Assembly: GCA_003693705.1 (NCBI GenBank)
Contig: RBZT01000441.1
Span: forward strand, 62,001-126,000
DNA: 64,000 nucleotides
Reading direction: 5' to 3'
Origin: Polymyxa betae
Lineage: Eukaryota > Endomyxa > Phytomyxea > Plasmodiophorida > Plasmodiophoridae
The position numbers were made by a program, and so were the translations under genes. Below, in pieces: positions 45,377 to 57,084 of the stretch. Positions within the stretch are counted from its first letter, which is position 1; each line of letters opens with the position of its first letter. The notes under the pieces were generated by a model. That model had not been told where the DNA came from. It saw only the letters and a list, made by a program, of their open reading frames with translations, and searched no databases.

Positions 45377-45841
45377 TGGACCCTTGGATGCCAAATTGGA
45401 GCATTTTACGTCCATTCGTCAATTACATTTGTAAATATGCAGCAGCATAGTCAGAAAGCATTTCTTGCAAATATGCAGCAGCATGATCAGAAGGAGTTGC
45501 TGAATACTGTATCGTTGCCAGGCGTTCGTTGCGGTTATGATAATTTACTGGATCTGAGAATGGACACTCAAAAGACCATAACTGCTGCAAAAGAGATTTT
45601 ACGTTTATTGCAAAGAAGCGCGTTCGACATGAGACAAGCACTCTTTGATCAAACTGTTACTTCCAATGTGTTCAAAGCAGCGTCGTACGCTGGCACCGCG
45701 GCGGGGTATGCAGTGCCAGTCGTCGCTCCAGTTGCCATCGCTATCCGTATGATAGGCGGTGGATGCGAAAGTTTGGCGGATAACAGTGCAATCCTTTTAA
45801 AAGAAGTTGAGGAAAACATCAATAAGTGCAAAACAGACTAG
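45377..45841 (+). pseudogene. C-terminal remnant of GTPase copy A
   Basis: Same frame as copy A but beyond its TGA. It reads NMQQHSQKAFLANMQQHD, then a helical region and a Gly/Ala-rich hydrophobic segment AGTAAGYAVPVVAPVAIAIR. This matches the C-terminus of inverted copy D in position and character. It is probably the former tail of the same protein, cut off by frameshifts or a premature stop. Confidence 0.55.
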
Positions 45842-46950
45842 ATGGTCTTCCGCAAGATCTTGCAATCATGTGTGGCAATGCATCCCGCCAATGAATTTCC
45901 AAAACGTTTTGAATAAAATGCTGTATATTTGATGACTTGATTTCTGTTCTGCTCTTTCTGTGCGGCGACAAACTCGTCAAAGGCAGCCGCACAGGCAAGT
46001 TTGCAATCCAACTGGGATGCTATTGCATAGGCTGCTGGTTTCCTGCCAGTTGATCATTATCACGTTGGTCCTTTGGAACCAGGTTGCCGAGGCGCTCCTG
46101 TAATCATGTACATACATGACATCGCCCGTACACCGGACGGAGTCTAGAATGTAACGTGCTGCGAGTGACGGAGCACTCTCGAGAAATTCCAATTTTCAAT
46201 GCGCACTGTGTCAGGCTCCTCTTTTGAGCTTTCGAACAAATGTTGTTGGTAATGAATATACAAACTGTTTATCATCTAGTTTATTATCGCAAACATTCTA
46301 CCTGCAGATTCCACACATACAGCATGCAATGTCATCGTCGTCAAACGCAGCGCCGTCGTCCGTCTCCACCTTCGTCCTCGTACAGTGACTGGGACTCAAC
46401 TCAGCGAGACATCTTCAATCCCAGGTTCGCCAGCATGCGAATAGCGCGACGAGCGGCCCCAGCAGCGACATTGACCCGCACAGCCACCACGAAAACAAAA
46501 CGGTTCCCAGCGGACCTGATTCCGGCAAGCTGCTCCCGTTCCAACGGCGCGGCACCGAATCGCTCCAAGGCCCCGAGCCCACCATCCCATCGAAGACGGC
46601 GATGATGCCGAAACGATCAGCGAAGAGAGCTCATGTGGATACACAGCCCATAAACACACACAATAATGTGGTGGGAATGAGTCCGCCCAATCCATCTATC
46701 AGATCCGAAAAGAGAGGCCGGATGAGACTATATAGAATCGCGCTGATGACTCATCCATCCTTCTCATCAATAGATCCAGAAAATCTCATCCATCAGGAGA
46801 TCAATTATCAATAGCGTGATTGTTGTCATTGCCCATACACAAGATGGGTCATCCGACCTTGGTCGGATGACGATTTTGCGACACAGACGTGGGTGGTCGG
46901 GGGCTATGGGATTGCGGCAACACCTGTTGATACATTTTCATTTTGTCATC
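45842..46950. other. intergenic region within the GTPase cluster
   Basis: A low-confidence plus-strand frame at 46324-46605 is Arg/Ser-rich. The short block CCCGTACACCGGACGG at 46125-46140 and AGTCTAGAATGTAACGT at 46141-46157 recur, in the opposite relative order, near 52175-52219. Confidence 0.35.
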
Positions 46951-48245
46951 ATGAATCAGCGACTGTCGTTCACCATCATTGCGTTGGTCTTTGGGTGCAT
47001 TGTTCCTAACATTCATGCAGCAGGCAATTATGGATGCAGGGGAGCGGCGCATACAAAGGAATCACCTGACTTGTGTTTTCGCCCCATCATTATGACCTTT
47101 CTCTGACGAAATATCTGGGTCCACAATCTCACAATGAGGAGTGGGAAAACTATTTGGCGGAATGTCTTTCAAACGGCAGTTTTACTACTGTCGTTCATGG
47201 CGTTGCTGGTGCTGGGAAATCACGTTTTATAGAGGGCCTGATTGGGATGGAGCCAGACACAATATCTGGACGCAAGAAACAATCGGAACCTAAAACTACC
47301 CCGACTTTGATTAGCGGTGTTACTCAGGAATGCACCGTCTACTCAGACATTAACGACGAGGTCAATTTCTGGCATGTGATTGACACACCAGGTTTCGGAT
47401 AGGCGAAAGAGCCTGGCCAAAATATGGTAGCTAAGTCCCTTGATGCCTGCTTCGAAATGATCAAAGCTACAAATGCGCCCTGCAAACGAATATATTACAT
47501 GATCGATGAAACGAAGGCGCGCGATGAAGTTCCTCCGTCAATATTGGAGAACCTGCAAGCCTTGGCCTTAACTTATGGTCCCTCATTCGCTGATTATTTT
47601 CGATTTGTGGTTAGTAAGTGCGACATGCTATCTCTTAAAAAGGATATATTCGTGAATACCAAGAATAATCTGATCGCCGCATTCCGGGAAGCATGTGGAG
47701 TTGACTTGGTACAAGATCCAGTTCTGTATATTTCGACATCAAATGTTGAAGGACACAATTGTTTTCGTCATTTGTTTCTGGACGTGGCCAAGCCCTCAGG
47801 AGAAGGTTTACTCTTGCAACAAAGTGAAAGTTCCTTTTCCAGACAGGCTCGGACCCTTGAACAATTCAAAGCCCGTGTTATGCCGAGTGCTCTCAAATAT
47901 AAGGTACACGCTGGCGATCAGTGGAAGTATCGATCGCACGATGTCCTCCAGCATGATTATGACTTCTCGATCGACAAATCGTCAATATTGAAGATTGGGA
48001 ATTCCACAAAGAATGCCCAAGACGAAACGTTGAAATATCTGACTTTCCTCAATTCGTATATTGATGCTCAAGATTACGTTCTAAAGTACGAAATTAAGGA
48101 CTGTGAAGATTGTGATTGTGCGAATCAGGCCAGACAACTCTTTAAAGGACTGAAAAACGTGGCTATCTCGGATCGTGATCTGGTAAAAGGAGCGTTTGAA
48201 ACTATTGCAAATCTGCCGAGCTGCACACTGGCAAGCTTTGCATAA
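46951..48245 (+). pseudogene. signal-peptide AIG1-like GTPase, copy B (broken)
   Basis: ATG 46951 gives MNQRLSFTIIALVFGCIVPN, a signal peptide. The domain continues in another frame with TKYLGPQSHNEEWENYLAE, G1 GVAGAGKS, SGVTQECTVY and DTPGFG. A TAG at 47400-47402 then interrupts the same frame just after the G3 motif. Beyond it the frame stays open to 48245, with VVSKCDML (G4-like) and a long C-terminal half. So there is one frame change between signal peptide and domain, and one in-frame stop. Either the gene is dead or the assembly has local errors. Confidence 0.7.
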
Positions 48246-49247
48246 TTGTACGATGGGAATACAGAGAGATTTGTTTTGCAATTTCGTTATACGCTATGAT
48301 GTAGTGGTGTATCGAACGGTTGTTCGACAGTTAATGGGACAAGTCCTGTATTAATGTATAAATAACGCGCCTGTAGTGTCTCGTATACCTGTGAAAGAAC
48401 CTACCAGGAGCCTATGCTTAAGGGTCCTCTACTCCTGTTCCAGAGAACATCTCCTACTCCTGCCAGATGCTAACAGACTACCTGACTGACAGCGACAATT
48501 CGAAGGCATCGGATCGCTTCAAGATTACATGGGTACTGGAGACTACTGTATTGTGGAAATTATGTGCAGTGATGATCTCAGACAAGGTAATCGTGTATGT
48601 CATATGGTACCCGTCTCCTTAACACGACATTTTTACATAGGGCCACGGAATTTTGGATCCAATATTTCCCAAAGACAGATTCTCGTCACGACATCGGATT
48701 TCGGCAAAAAAATATTCACGGAGTTTATTCAACAATGACGCATTTTTATTGATAACAAAGTGCGCAGTGGCGCATTTTTATTTATCACATTGGGAAAAAT
48801 TGAAAGTGTCGAGCTACCGTAGGTAAGATGGCGGGTATACATGTTGTTGTGGCTGTACATATATGGGACCCCGTATGGAACCAACATATTCCCTTGGTAC
48901 CTATGATCCAGCCTTCGCCTACGATCACCTCAAGCTTGCAACCACCATGACACCTTAGCGTACAGATTATCTACAAGGCGTTGCAGTTCCAATTCAACCA
49001 CATTCCCGACGTCGTCTTGGAGAGCTTCGTGTTCGTCATGACTGATTCGTTCAGATTGCTAGGTCAGGGGATACTTGTAGAGCCAGTTGGTCGTACTGTA
49101 TCAAGACATATAACTATGGTAAGTGCCATAATAAGGGGACTGATCATATCCACGTTCAAATGGAAGCCACAGAACATATCCGTGCTGGTCTATGGGGTCT
49201 CGTGGTCTACGAGATAGACCTGCCGCACCACTTGTCATTTTGTCATC
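48246..49247. other. intergenic region within the GTPase cluster
   Basis: About 1 kb with no supported gene. GTGCGCAGTGGCGCA-like sequence near 48760 resembles the palindrome upstream of copies A and D but is imperfect. ACCGTAGG near 48817 also resembles sequence before copy A. Confidence 0.35.
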
Positions 49248-50359
49248 ATGAATCAGCGACTGTCGCTCACCATCTTGTGTTGGTCTTTGTTTGCATTGTT
49301 CCCAACAGTCACACAGACCGTTATGGAGGCAGGGGAGGGTCGCTTAGACACCAATCATCTGAACCGAAGTTTGTTATATGACCGTCTCTAGACAATTTCT
49401 GGGTCGACCAGCTCACAACGATGCCTGCCAAGATGATATGATTCAATGTCTATCAAACGGCAGTTTTACTGCTGTCGTTCATGGCGTTATGGGTGATGGG
49501 AAATCACGTTTGGTAGAGACTCGGATTATTATCAGACCAGGAACAATATCTGGATACGAATTCACAATCCACTCGAGAATGCGTCGTTTACGATGACGTT
49601 ATTGCTTGTAATGGCACCTTTATATAATCAACACATCGGTTTTGGAAAACAACCCGGTACTGGTGATGATACTATTGTGCAACAATCCAACAAATTGGTA
49701 TTGACGCACCCTTAAAGCGAATCTATTTGATGTTAGATTTCTACCCATCGAGAGATCAAATTCCCCCTTCAAGCTGCAAACGTTGTTTTCAGCTTACGGT
49801 CCAGAAATCATAGACAGTTTCCGATTTGTTATGAGCCAGTGTGACCGATTGGAATATCGTCGGCAATCTATCGTTGATGTTTAAGCGATGCTTATTACGA
49901 ATATTCGGTGAATCTATCGGAGCCGCCTTTTGCTCTTGGATCTATATGGAGGTTTCCCCAATGCCGACATCGATTCAGATGCGAAAGGGTCTTCATCACC
50001 ATGCTCAATACCCGATACAACGCGTGTCTATTAATCCTCTAGATTCCGACCACACCAATACTGACAATGCTGCTCATACGGAACTGCCAGTTTCTAACCA
50101 CGACGTTAATCCTGCTGATCCACCTATTCAATGCGAACGGATAAACGAGTTTCGATTGATCCACAAGTCTCTGAGCATGTCAATGTCGACGCATCTGATA
50201 CCGATCGGAACGTCGCGCAAACGCCACAAAGCTGAAAATCGCATTCGAGCACTGGAGTTCTGGATTTGGTCATCGTCTGTGGCTGTGTTCTGCTATTATT
50301 CTGTGCCGCGATCACGGTTTTTGCCTGCACTGAAAGTCTTGCTGTTCGTACAAAGATAA
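49248..50359 (+). pseudogene. AIG1-like GTPase, copy C (highly decayed)
   Basis: ATG 49248 opens a signal-peptide-like MNQRLSLTILCWSLFALFPT, almost identical in DNA to that of copy B. The GTPase remnant in another frame reads HNDACQDDMIQCLSNGSF and GVMGDGKSR (G1). Further downstream, IDAPLKRIYLMLDFYPSR and FRFVMSQCDRLEY match the middle of copies A and B, but many frames and stops separate them. A hydrophobic segment VLDLVIVCGCVLLLFCAA near 50260-50310 may be the old C-terminal membrane anchor. Clearly a pseudogene. Confidence 0.7.
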
Positions 50360-50701
50360 TGATCGTTAATTAGTGTTTTATCAATTATTGCAATGTGGGT
50401 GTTTGACGTGGTACTTGTAACAATAATGTGGTTTTAACACGAACGCGATTCTCGAGGATATCACACGCATCTTCATGGAACATCGCCAACTGCTGCAGTC
50501 GCATCGTTATGTCAAGTTAATAAACGACTCGACAGTCGTTCGAAGAAGGCAGGAATGACATTTGATGTAATCACGACAGACGGATTGGGTACGTACTGGC
50601 CGACAATAACCACGAACTAACCCCTGAGATAATTAACGCCCATATCCTACATGAAATGCTATATGTCACACGATCAATGAGTTGTTAACAAATCTGTGTA
50701 T

Positions 50702-51940
50702 TTATCGATGCTTGACAGAATTGACACCGCAATACAGCGGCAGATCAGGTAACCACTTCCCATTCAATGCATCAAGCTTACATCGATCGTGTTCAGCAGC
50801 AATCGCATAGTTTCGATGCGCAAGGCCTGCAGCCAGGCAACTACCCCCAACGAGTGTTCCGACACCCGTCATACAGATAGTGAAACCTGCAGCGATAAGC
50901 TCGTCCTTTGACTTTTTTCAAAAGTCATTTGATATTCTCTCAGAAGCTGGGAAATTCGAGATGCTAGATCCTGGAGAGAACGGGTGGACGACTGTAGCCA
51001 CAGAACACGTGTGGGTTCCCATTCGATAGCACTTAGAAAATTTTCGAAACTGTACTCTTTGATCAGGGATCCAAGCAATTTGTACATCACCTTATAGGTC
51101 TTCAAGTGAGGAGAATTAACACCCGAAAATAAAGTCGGTTGCAAATCGCCTTCGCAGGCTCGATCATTGGAAGCAATGGTTAGATCGTGTGACAGCTGAC
51201 GAGCATTCCCATTCGATGTCACTGAAATGAAAAGCACGGTTTTGGAATGCGGCTCTGGATCGAATACCCATTTAAAACACTCTAAAATTCTGTCCAGCCT
51301 TTCCTTAGCCTTGTCCTTGTTGTCTTTCATCAACAGATCCGACTTGCTGACGACGAAGCGGACCCGCGATCCGATCGAGGGTCCATATCGGGCAAGCAGG
51401 ATACGGAGATGGCTTTCCAGGTTGTTTGGGACGGCTTCTTTGGGGTCGGTCCAGTCCAGTAAGAAATAGATTCGCTTGAGAGGGGCTCGCTGTTCTCGGG
51501 CAAATTGATGTGCACGGTCGACGCCTTCTAGGGCGCGTAGTTGGCCTGCCTCGCTGGGTTCCCCGAAGCCGGGAGTATCGATGACAAAGATGTTGGCAGA
51601 ATGAGGATTGGTTCGAGACCGGCAGTTATAAATGTCGGCTCGGTCGGTGAGACTTTGAATGTTGCTGCCGTCTGGGAGTTTTTGGCCGATCTGTAGACCA
51701 TTCTGGTGTCCACAGAGCAATTTAATGAGGGACGATTTTCCGGCGGCCACCACACCATGGATCACCACGACGAAATCTTTGTTCAGAAATGCAGGGGCGA
51801 GATCATTCTCCCAGTTGTGTTGCGGACCCAGATAGTTGTTGAATCGGGAGCATCCGTATTCATGAGGAACGAAGCCCGAAATTGACAGCACAATGACTTC
51901 CAACGAGGCCTAACAGGACAACAATACTGATGATCCGCAT
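50702..51940 (-). pseudogene. AIG1-like GTPase, inverted copy D, frameshifted
   Basis: Inverted paralogue of copy A with near-identical upstream DNA. ATG 51940 starts the same signal peptide, but one extra base near 51888 puts it out of frame with the domain. The main frame, 50869-51903, holds an intact GTPase domain: GVVAAGKS, SLTDRADIYNC, DTPGFGEP and VVSKSDLL, and a long helical C-terminal half. At a run of six A's near 50920 a further frame change leads to AAGFTICMTGVGTLVGGSC and a stop at 50702. Without the first shift it would be a full-length secreted GTPase, so it is a recent pseudogene or carries sequencing errors. Confidence 0.7.
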
Positions 51941-53033
51941 TGTAAATGGATTGTGGCTCTGACCTGGGCGGGGTCGGGGTGACGGGATCTGCGGCCTACA
52001 ATGCGACTCATCTTAATTCAACATTGTCGGGGTCTACGGGCTACAGTGCGACTCAATTCAACATTGTGTCAGATCGGTTTCCGATAAAGTGCGGGCGCAC
52101 TTTTTCAATATATGGCTTCTCCGTGGCTGCCTATCGAATCTCCTCGTACTGTATGTACAACGGAAGGGCCCATCGAGTCTACAATGTAACGTATAGTAAC
52201 CATCCCGTACACCGGACGGGTGCATTCAAGGTTTCTTGTTCTATCGAGGGCTGTTGCCTTTATTCCTTTCGACGGGCTCTATCAAAGAAAGGCCTTGTTT
52301 TGGTCAATAATGGGATCCGCGGCTGAGCCGTTGCAGATCTATGAGACCATATGACCAAAGTATGACAGTCTAGATGTCGATGACGGTTAAGGCTGGAGAC
52401 GGGAAGATCATTCGGACATGCTAATTGAAGATCTCCACTGCCCCTCCAGTGCCATTTCGCTGTTGTCGTCATCCTCAGAGGGTGGAACTGAATCACCCTG
52501 TTTTTCAGCCAAGCCTACAACAAAATACAGAGAGAAGCATTCTGATCATTGGCGATGGAACGAAAATGAAAGTCAATGTTACTGGAGACTAGACTGAAGC
52601 GTTTGTCTTTCTCTCTTTTTGTTTTATTGTAGGCTTGGCTGGCAACGGGTGATTTCTTTCCGCCTTCTCAGGAGGACAACGACAACAATCGAATACCAGG
52701 CCAGGGCAAATTAAAGGCACAATAAATTTGGATTTTTGGGTTGGGTGAATTATCTATCCTTCGAATGTCATTTCGGAATTGGGGAAATTAAAAATCATGG
52801 AAATAGAATTGGTGGCTTATTTGTATTCTAGAGCATGGGTGTTTTAATATCATTTTCGTGAATTCAGGACATTGATTTTTGGAAATGGCTGTTATTTTGG
52901 GTGGAAAATATCGACGATACCTTTACTGTTCTCGCATCGAGGCTTAAATATGGCTATTATCTTCCGATATAAAAAAGCTTCTGATGGCCGATTCTATGAT
53001 CTTCCTCCGATTCATAATTCATTCATTATCACG
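51941..53033. other. upstream region of copy D and of the next gene
   Basis: About 1.1 kb. The part to about 52120 matches the promoter of copy A, including the GTGCGCCCGCAC palindrome near 52090. A plus-strand frame at 51946-52326 is open but starts inside this promoter and is probably fortuitous. Confidence 0.4.
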
Positions 53034-53735
53034 ATGAAAATTGTTGCTATCTCTATCGGCATCGCCATAGCTGCTGCTCTAGCCTTTGGCCTGTCAGACG
53101 ATTCTGGACTGACAGTTCCTAATGACCCTTTGCCGAAAACGAGGACAACAAGCATTTTGCTGATTAAGAGGCCTTCGTCTCACTCGAAGCCCTCAGATAT
53201 TCATCGTCCACGCTTGCGAATGATCCTCATTATCCGTCGTCGCATATCGCTAGGAAACTCATCTTGGCCTCATAATGGCATCGGTGCCGCTAAATACGAT
53301 CCTTTCTCACATAGGCAGTCTCTTTGGAGTGGTGAATCTGGTGATAGACTTCTTTCTCATAATGTTCATCCAAGTCCTAGACACAGCACTCATCACAAAG
53401 CAGATGGCTTCAGTGATCATTATCATGTTAAGAAAGAACCAGAATTGAAATATGTTCGTACCGGAAACCGATACTCTGACGATTCGGATATTGACCGATA
53501 TGAATTCTTTAAGCACCAATCGCAGGCACCAACCCATCAAGACTCGAAAGCACGTATTCTCAGACGTGAAACTATCGTTATTTCACTGTTCGTGATCGCG
53601 ACACTTTGCGGTTTGGGCCTGACCATCCTATCGATGCGACCTCGGCAGAGAGTCGATGATGAGACCAACGAAGAGGTCGATGATAAGACATATGCGCCTC
53701 TACTATCACCATCTGTGGTTACTACAACGGCTTGA
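53034..53735 (+). CDS. type I membrane protein with signal peptide
   Basis: ATG 53034 gives MKIVAISIGIAIAAALAFGL, a signal peptide. The middle is rich in Arg, His and Ser with no domain I recognise. Near the C-terminus, RRETIVISLFVIATLCGLGL is a single transmembrane helix, followed by a short acidic cytosolic tail ending at TGA 53733. The frame is open further upstream, but an internal signal would then be buried, so the ATG at 53034 is preferred. Function unknown. Confidence 0.6.
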   Translation: MKIVAISIGIAIAAALAFGLSDDSGLTVPNDPLPKTRTTSILLIKRPSSHSKPSDIHRPRLRMILIIRRRISLGNSSWPHNGIGAAKYDPFSHRQSLWSGESGDRLLSHNVHPSPRHSTHHKADGFSDHYHVKKEPELKYVRTGNRYSDDSDIDRYEFFKHQSQAPTHQDSKARILRRETIVISLFVIATLCGLGLTILSMRPRQRVDDETNEEVDDKTYAPLLSPSVVTTTA

Positions 53736-54063
53736 TGAAGATAATGAACTCTCTAAACTTGAATTTTCTGACCTAACCTTAAATCAATGTGTTTCTTCAG
53801 CAAGCAAAATTTTAAAATGGGATTATCATCTTATTGTTGCTGTACCAAATTGCGGCCTTCTTTCTGATAAAACTCACAACACGAAATTGTCCCTGACTAA
53901 TCTCAGGCGGCATAATGTTGACTTGACAGTTATGATGCACCACTATGAACATTGGTGCTTCGTAGAATCCATCGGTTAACGACTTCGACTGCGATCTTAT
54001 CGTCATCGTTTTTATCTTTTCCGGGACGCCACATTGAGGCTAATTCCCGGCCTGGTCGGGGGA
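53736..54063. other. intergenic region between convergent genes
   Basis: About 330 bases; no gene that I can support. Confidence 0.4.
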
Positions 54064-56982
54064 TCAGCCAAGGTTTGAGGGACGATAGGACGACATACCC
54101 AAGAATTCACCAGCCTGAACAATGTCGGTTGAGAACAACGATTCTTGCAAACTGCTATTGAGGAAGGCTGATAAAAGCCGACCGAACATTCGAGAATGGA
54201 TTAGAAGTTCAGTATCCGGCTGATTTTGCGCTGCCAACAGTGTTCGGGCGACAAGTTTTAGTAGCAGCTGGCGATGCTCTTCTTCCCGAGATTTCTGCCT
54301 CATCATTCTGTGTAGTCTATGGTCAACCCCATAGAAATATTTAACTAGTGAATCGCAACGTACCGATTCGCCATCCATTCAGATGTTTGTTCATGAATAG
54401 CACCTTCCACGTCAGCAATAGGCCCACCTAGAAGGGGTCTAATTTTATCAATGCAGGATGACTTGAGCCCGTCAATTTCCTCATCTCTATGTAATGTTCA
54501 CTTAAGGAAACAGCTACTATAAACCTGAAACGTACTTGATGCCGTCTTCTTCAAAAACTGCATGATTCTGAAATACTGTAGATATAGCTTCTTCGTAATC
54601 ATCACGATCATCTACCCCATCGAGCAGCGTATCCAAGAGGTCTTTAACGAATCTTGTTCGAAGGCTTAAACTTTTATAACTGATAACATTGATTGGTTGA
54701 TCCTATAGTTCCTTTCAAATACCGGTTCCATCTCGAACGCTGTAACATACCTTAGTCCTTCGACGTATCTGTAAACGTTCAACAGCATTACGAAAATCTT
54801 GCTTGTAAAGCATCTCGTCGGCAGTTTGCTCAGCTGACCGAAATATCTGGCTGTCTACCAACTCAATGCATTCTTCAAACACAGCTTTGGCACGATGATA
54901 ATCTTGTTTAGCCAACAAAGCGATGGCTTCAGACCTTAACCTGAAAGCTTTTGCCCAGTTAAGTATGGTAGTATCATTAGGATCCAGCGCTTGAGCCTGC
55001 ATCATGAATCCTATTCGGCAAGTCAGATATACTCTTCGAAACATTCAAAGACGTATCATATTTACTTGAAATCAGATTCTCAACAGCTCGATCTGGATTA
55101 TCCACTGAGGAGTGTGATTCCAGTAAGTCAATGCCAGCAACCAGGTTAGCACGAGCTCTTATTTGAGATATAAATCCATTAGCAACATCAATAACTTCGC
55201 CCTCCATCTGGTCAATATGCCAATAGCATGCAGCTCGTATCATCCATTTCAGAGCCCGTTCCTTATTGTTCTCTTGCAGACATTGCTTCGCTTCTCTTCT
55301 GCAGCGCAGAACTTCCAACGCCTATACCAGAAGCTAAGCAATAGAGTCAGAAGGCCAACCTTCATGCATACCTGATTACATTGCATCATGCCCAGTTTGG
55401 CATCGTGCTGCTGCGCCAGCAGCTCCCGAGCGCTGCATTGAGAAACAACCTTGGCAAATAGCCCATGAGCCTTCTTGATCAGTTCTTCACGTTGGTCAGG
55501 CGGTACTGATTTCGACTGAAAAGCACAGAGGACATTGGCCCTTGCTTGCTTAATGACTGGGCCCAGTCGTGGCTGAAGGGCTTTCAACTATTCCCGCATT
55601 ACTTCCATATGAGTTACGTTACTGTGATAAACCTCCTCACCTTTATAGTGTTTTGTTCTCGTTCACTACGAAATCTGTCGACGATCTGGTTGGCGTCAAT
55701 GGTGCCCATCCCGTTCATCAGCGCCGACGCAGAGACGTTGGTATATGACGCCATGACTCTGTTCAGGAGTTGCTGAACGGTCACAAAGACGTGGGCGTTG
55801 TCGCATTTCTCCAAGTTCTGGGTGAACTTTGATAAGCGGTCATAAATCAGTTGTACAGCCGAAATTCGACGCCGATCACTAATAGAGCAGCGAAGCGTAT
55901 CCAGCTGATTCAACTGCTGGAGGCGATCCTCAACAGATTTGACATTTGGTTGAATCAAGTTCATAAGCAGCAGAGCTTGCTTGCCAATTGCGATCTTTTC
56001 GGCCTATAAAACATGATAGGCTAAGGTCGACGTGAAGCATAAACGTACAATTGTTCCGTCAATCACTACTGATGGGCGTAACAACGCTTCTCGATCCGAT
56101 TTTGGGCCTTGACGAGCTAGTATAATTCGTAAGTCCTCAACCTGAAGCTCGGCCTTGTCAAGAATTTTGTCAAGGAACGGCTGCAGTTCCGATGAGATGC
56201 TATTGATTCTTGCAATCACATCTGTCAGCCGCTCGTCGACCTTAAAAGGTATCAGTACACTGGCCACAAAATCTGGTTGAATTACCTGATTGGTGAATTC
56301 TTGTACTGCTGATTGCTGATCTGTGTTCATTGACGAAGATAATCTTTTTCCATTCAAACCCATTTCTTCATTGATATCTTTCAGATTTCCTAGAATTGCG
56401 ATGCTCAAGATTTCGTGCATCTGTTCCTCAGCTCGTTTTGCTATCGCTAATAATGGATCTGATCCCGTTTTGATTATTTCTAATACCTCTCCTTGTTCTT
56501 CGGCCAACTATATAGTAGACTATCAGTATCTATGAGGCTGAACGGGACGTGATTGTAAAATACAGAAATTGATAGACACTGACTTTGAAAGCGCGAGCTC
56601 GTTTGGACTGGAAATTCTGTTGCGTTTCAGAATCCAAATTAGCTGTTAGCAATGTGTCGAAGAGCTCAATCGATGCTGAATGACGTCCTCTATCGAAAGC
56701 TATCAAGGCAATCAGATTTAGCCGTTCGAAGCGAAATCGTTCATCGTTGTCGAGAAGCGATTGATGGAATCGTAACGACGTGATATCGTCGTTAATCTCT
56801 TCGTTAATGATTCCGGAATCGATCTCTGCTTCAATTCGCTGGGAAATTTGAAGAGCCTCTAAATAATGTGAGCGAGCCGCGCGATAAGCGCCAAAGGATT
56901 GCAGTTCATCGCCGTATTTGCCATGCTGCTGGGCTAACAGAAGCAGGCAATGAGCCGAAGGCTCCTCCTTTTCGGCTTGCAT
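54064..56982 (-). CDS. large helical-repeat (TPR-like) protein
   Basis: At least nine exons joined by introns of 45-75 nt, for example near 55589-55638 and 55322-55371. ATG 56982 opens MQAEKEEPSAHCLLLLAQQH. The N-terminal part has TPR-like pairs of helices, including AARSHYLEALQISQR and FDRGRHSASIELFDTLL. Further helical repeats run through the protein, such as QARANVLCAFQSKSVPP and AKQDYHRAKAVFEECIEL. The last exons read MMRQKSREEEHRQLLLKL and end GMSSYRPSNLG at 54064. Roughly 850 residues. No enzymatic motif. Probably a scaffold, possibly linked to cilia or vesicle traffic, but the family is not recognised. Confidence 0.7.
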
Positions 56983-57084
56983 CACTGCAATACGATCATC
57001 TCACCAAATAATCGATTAAGGGTTAATATCTGGTACTAGTGGAAGATCTGATATGATTTCATGTTTTCCATTTATTACATTTCT

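Noticed and set aside
54977-56985. multiple separate ORFs as independent genes
   Set aside because: Clean GT-AG introns of about 50 nt join them in frame into one helical-repeat protein.
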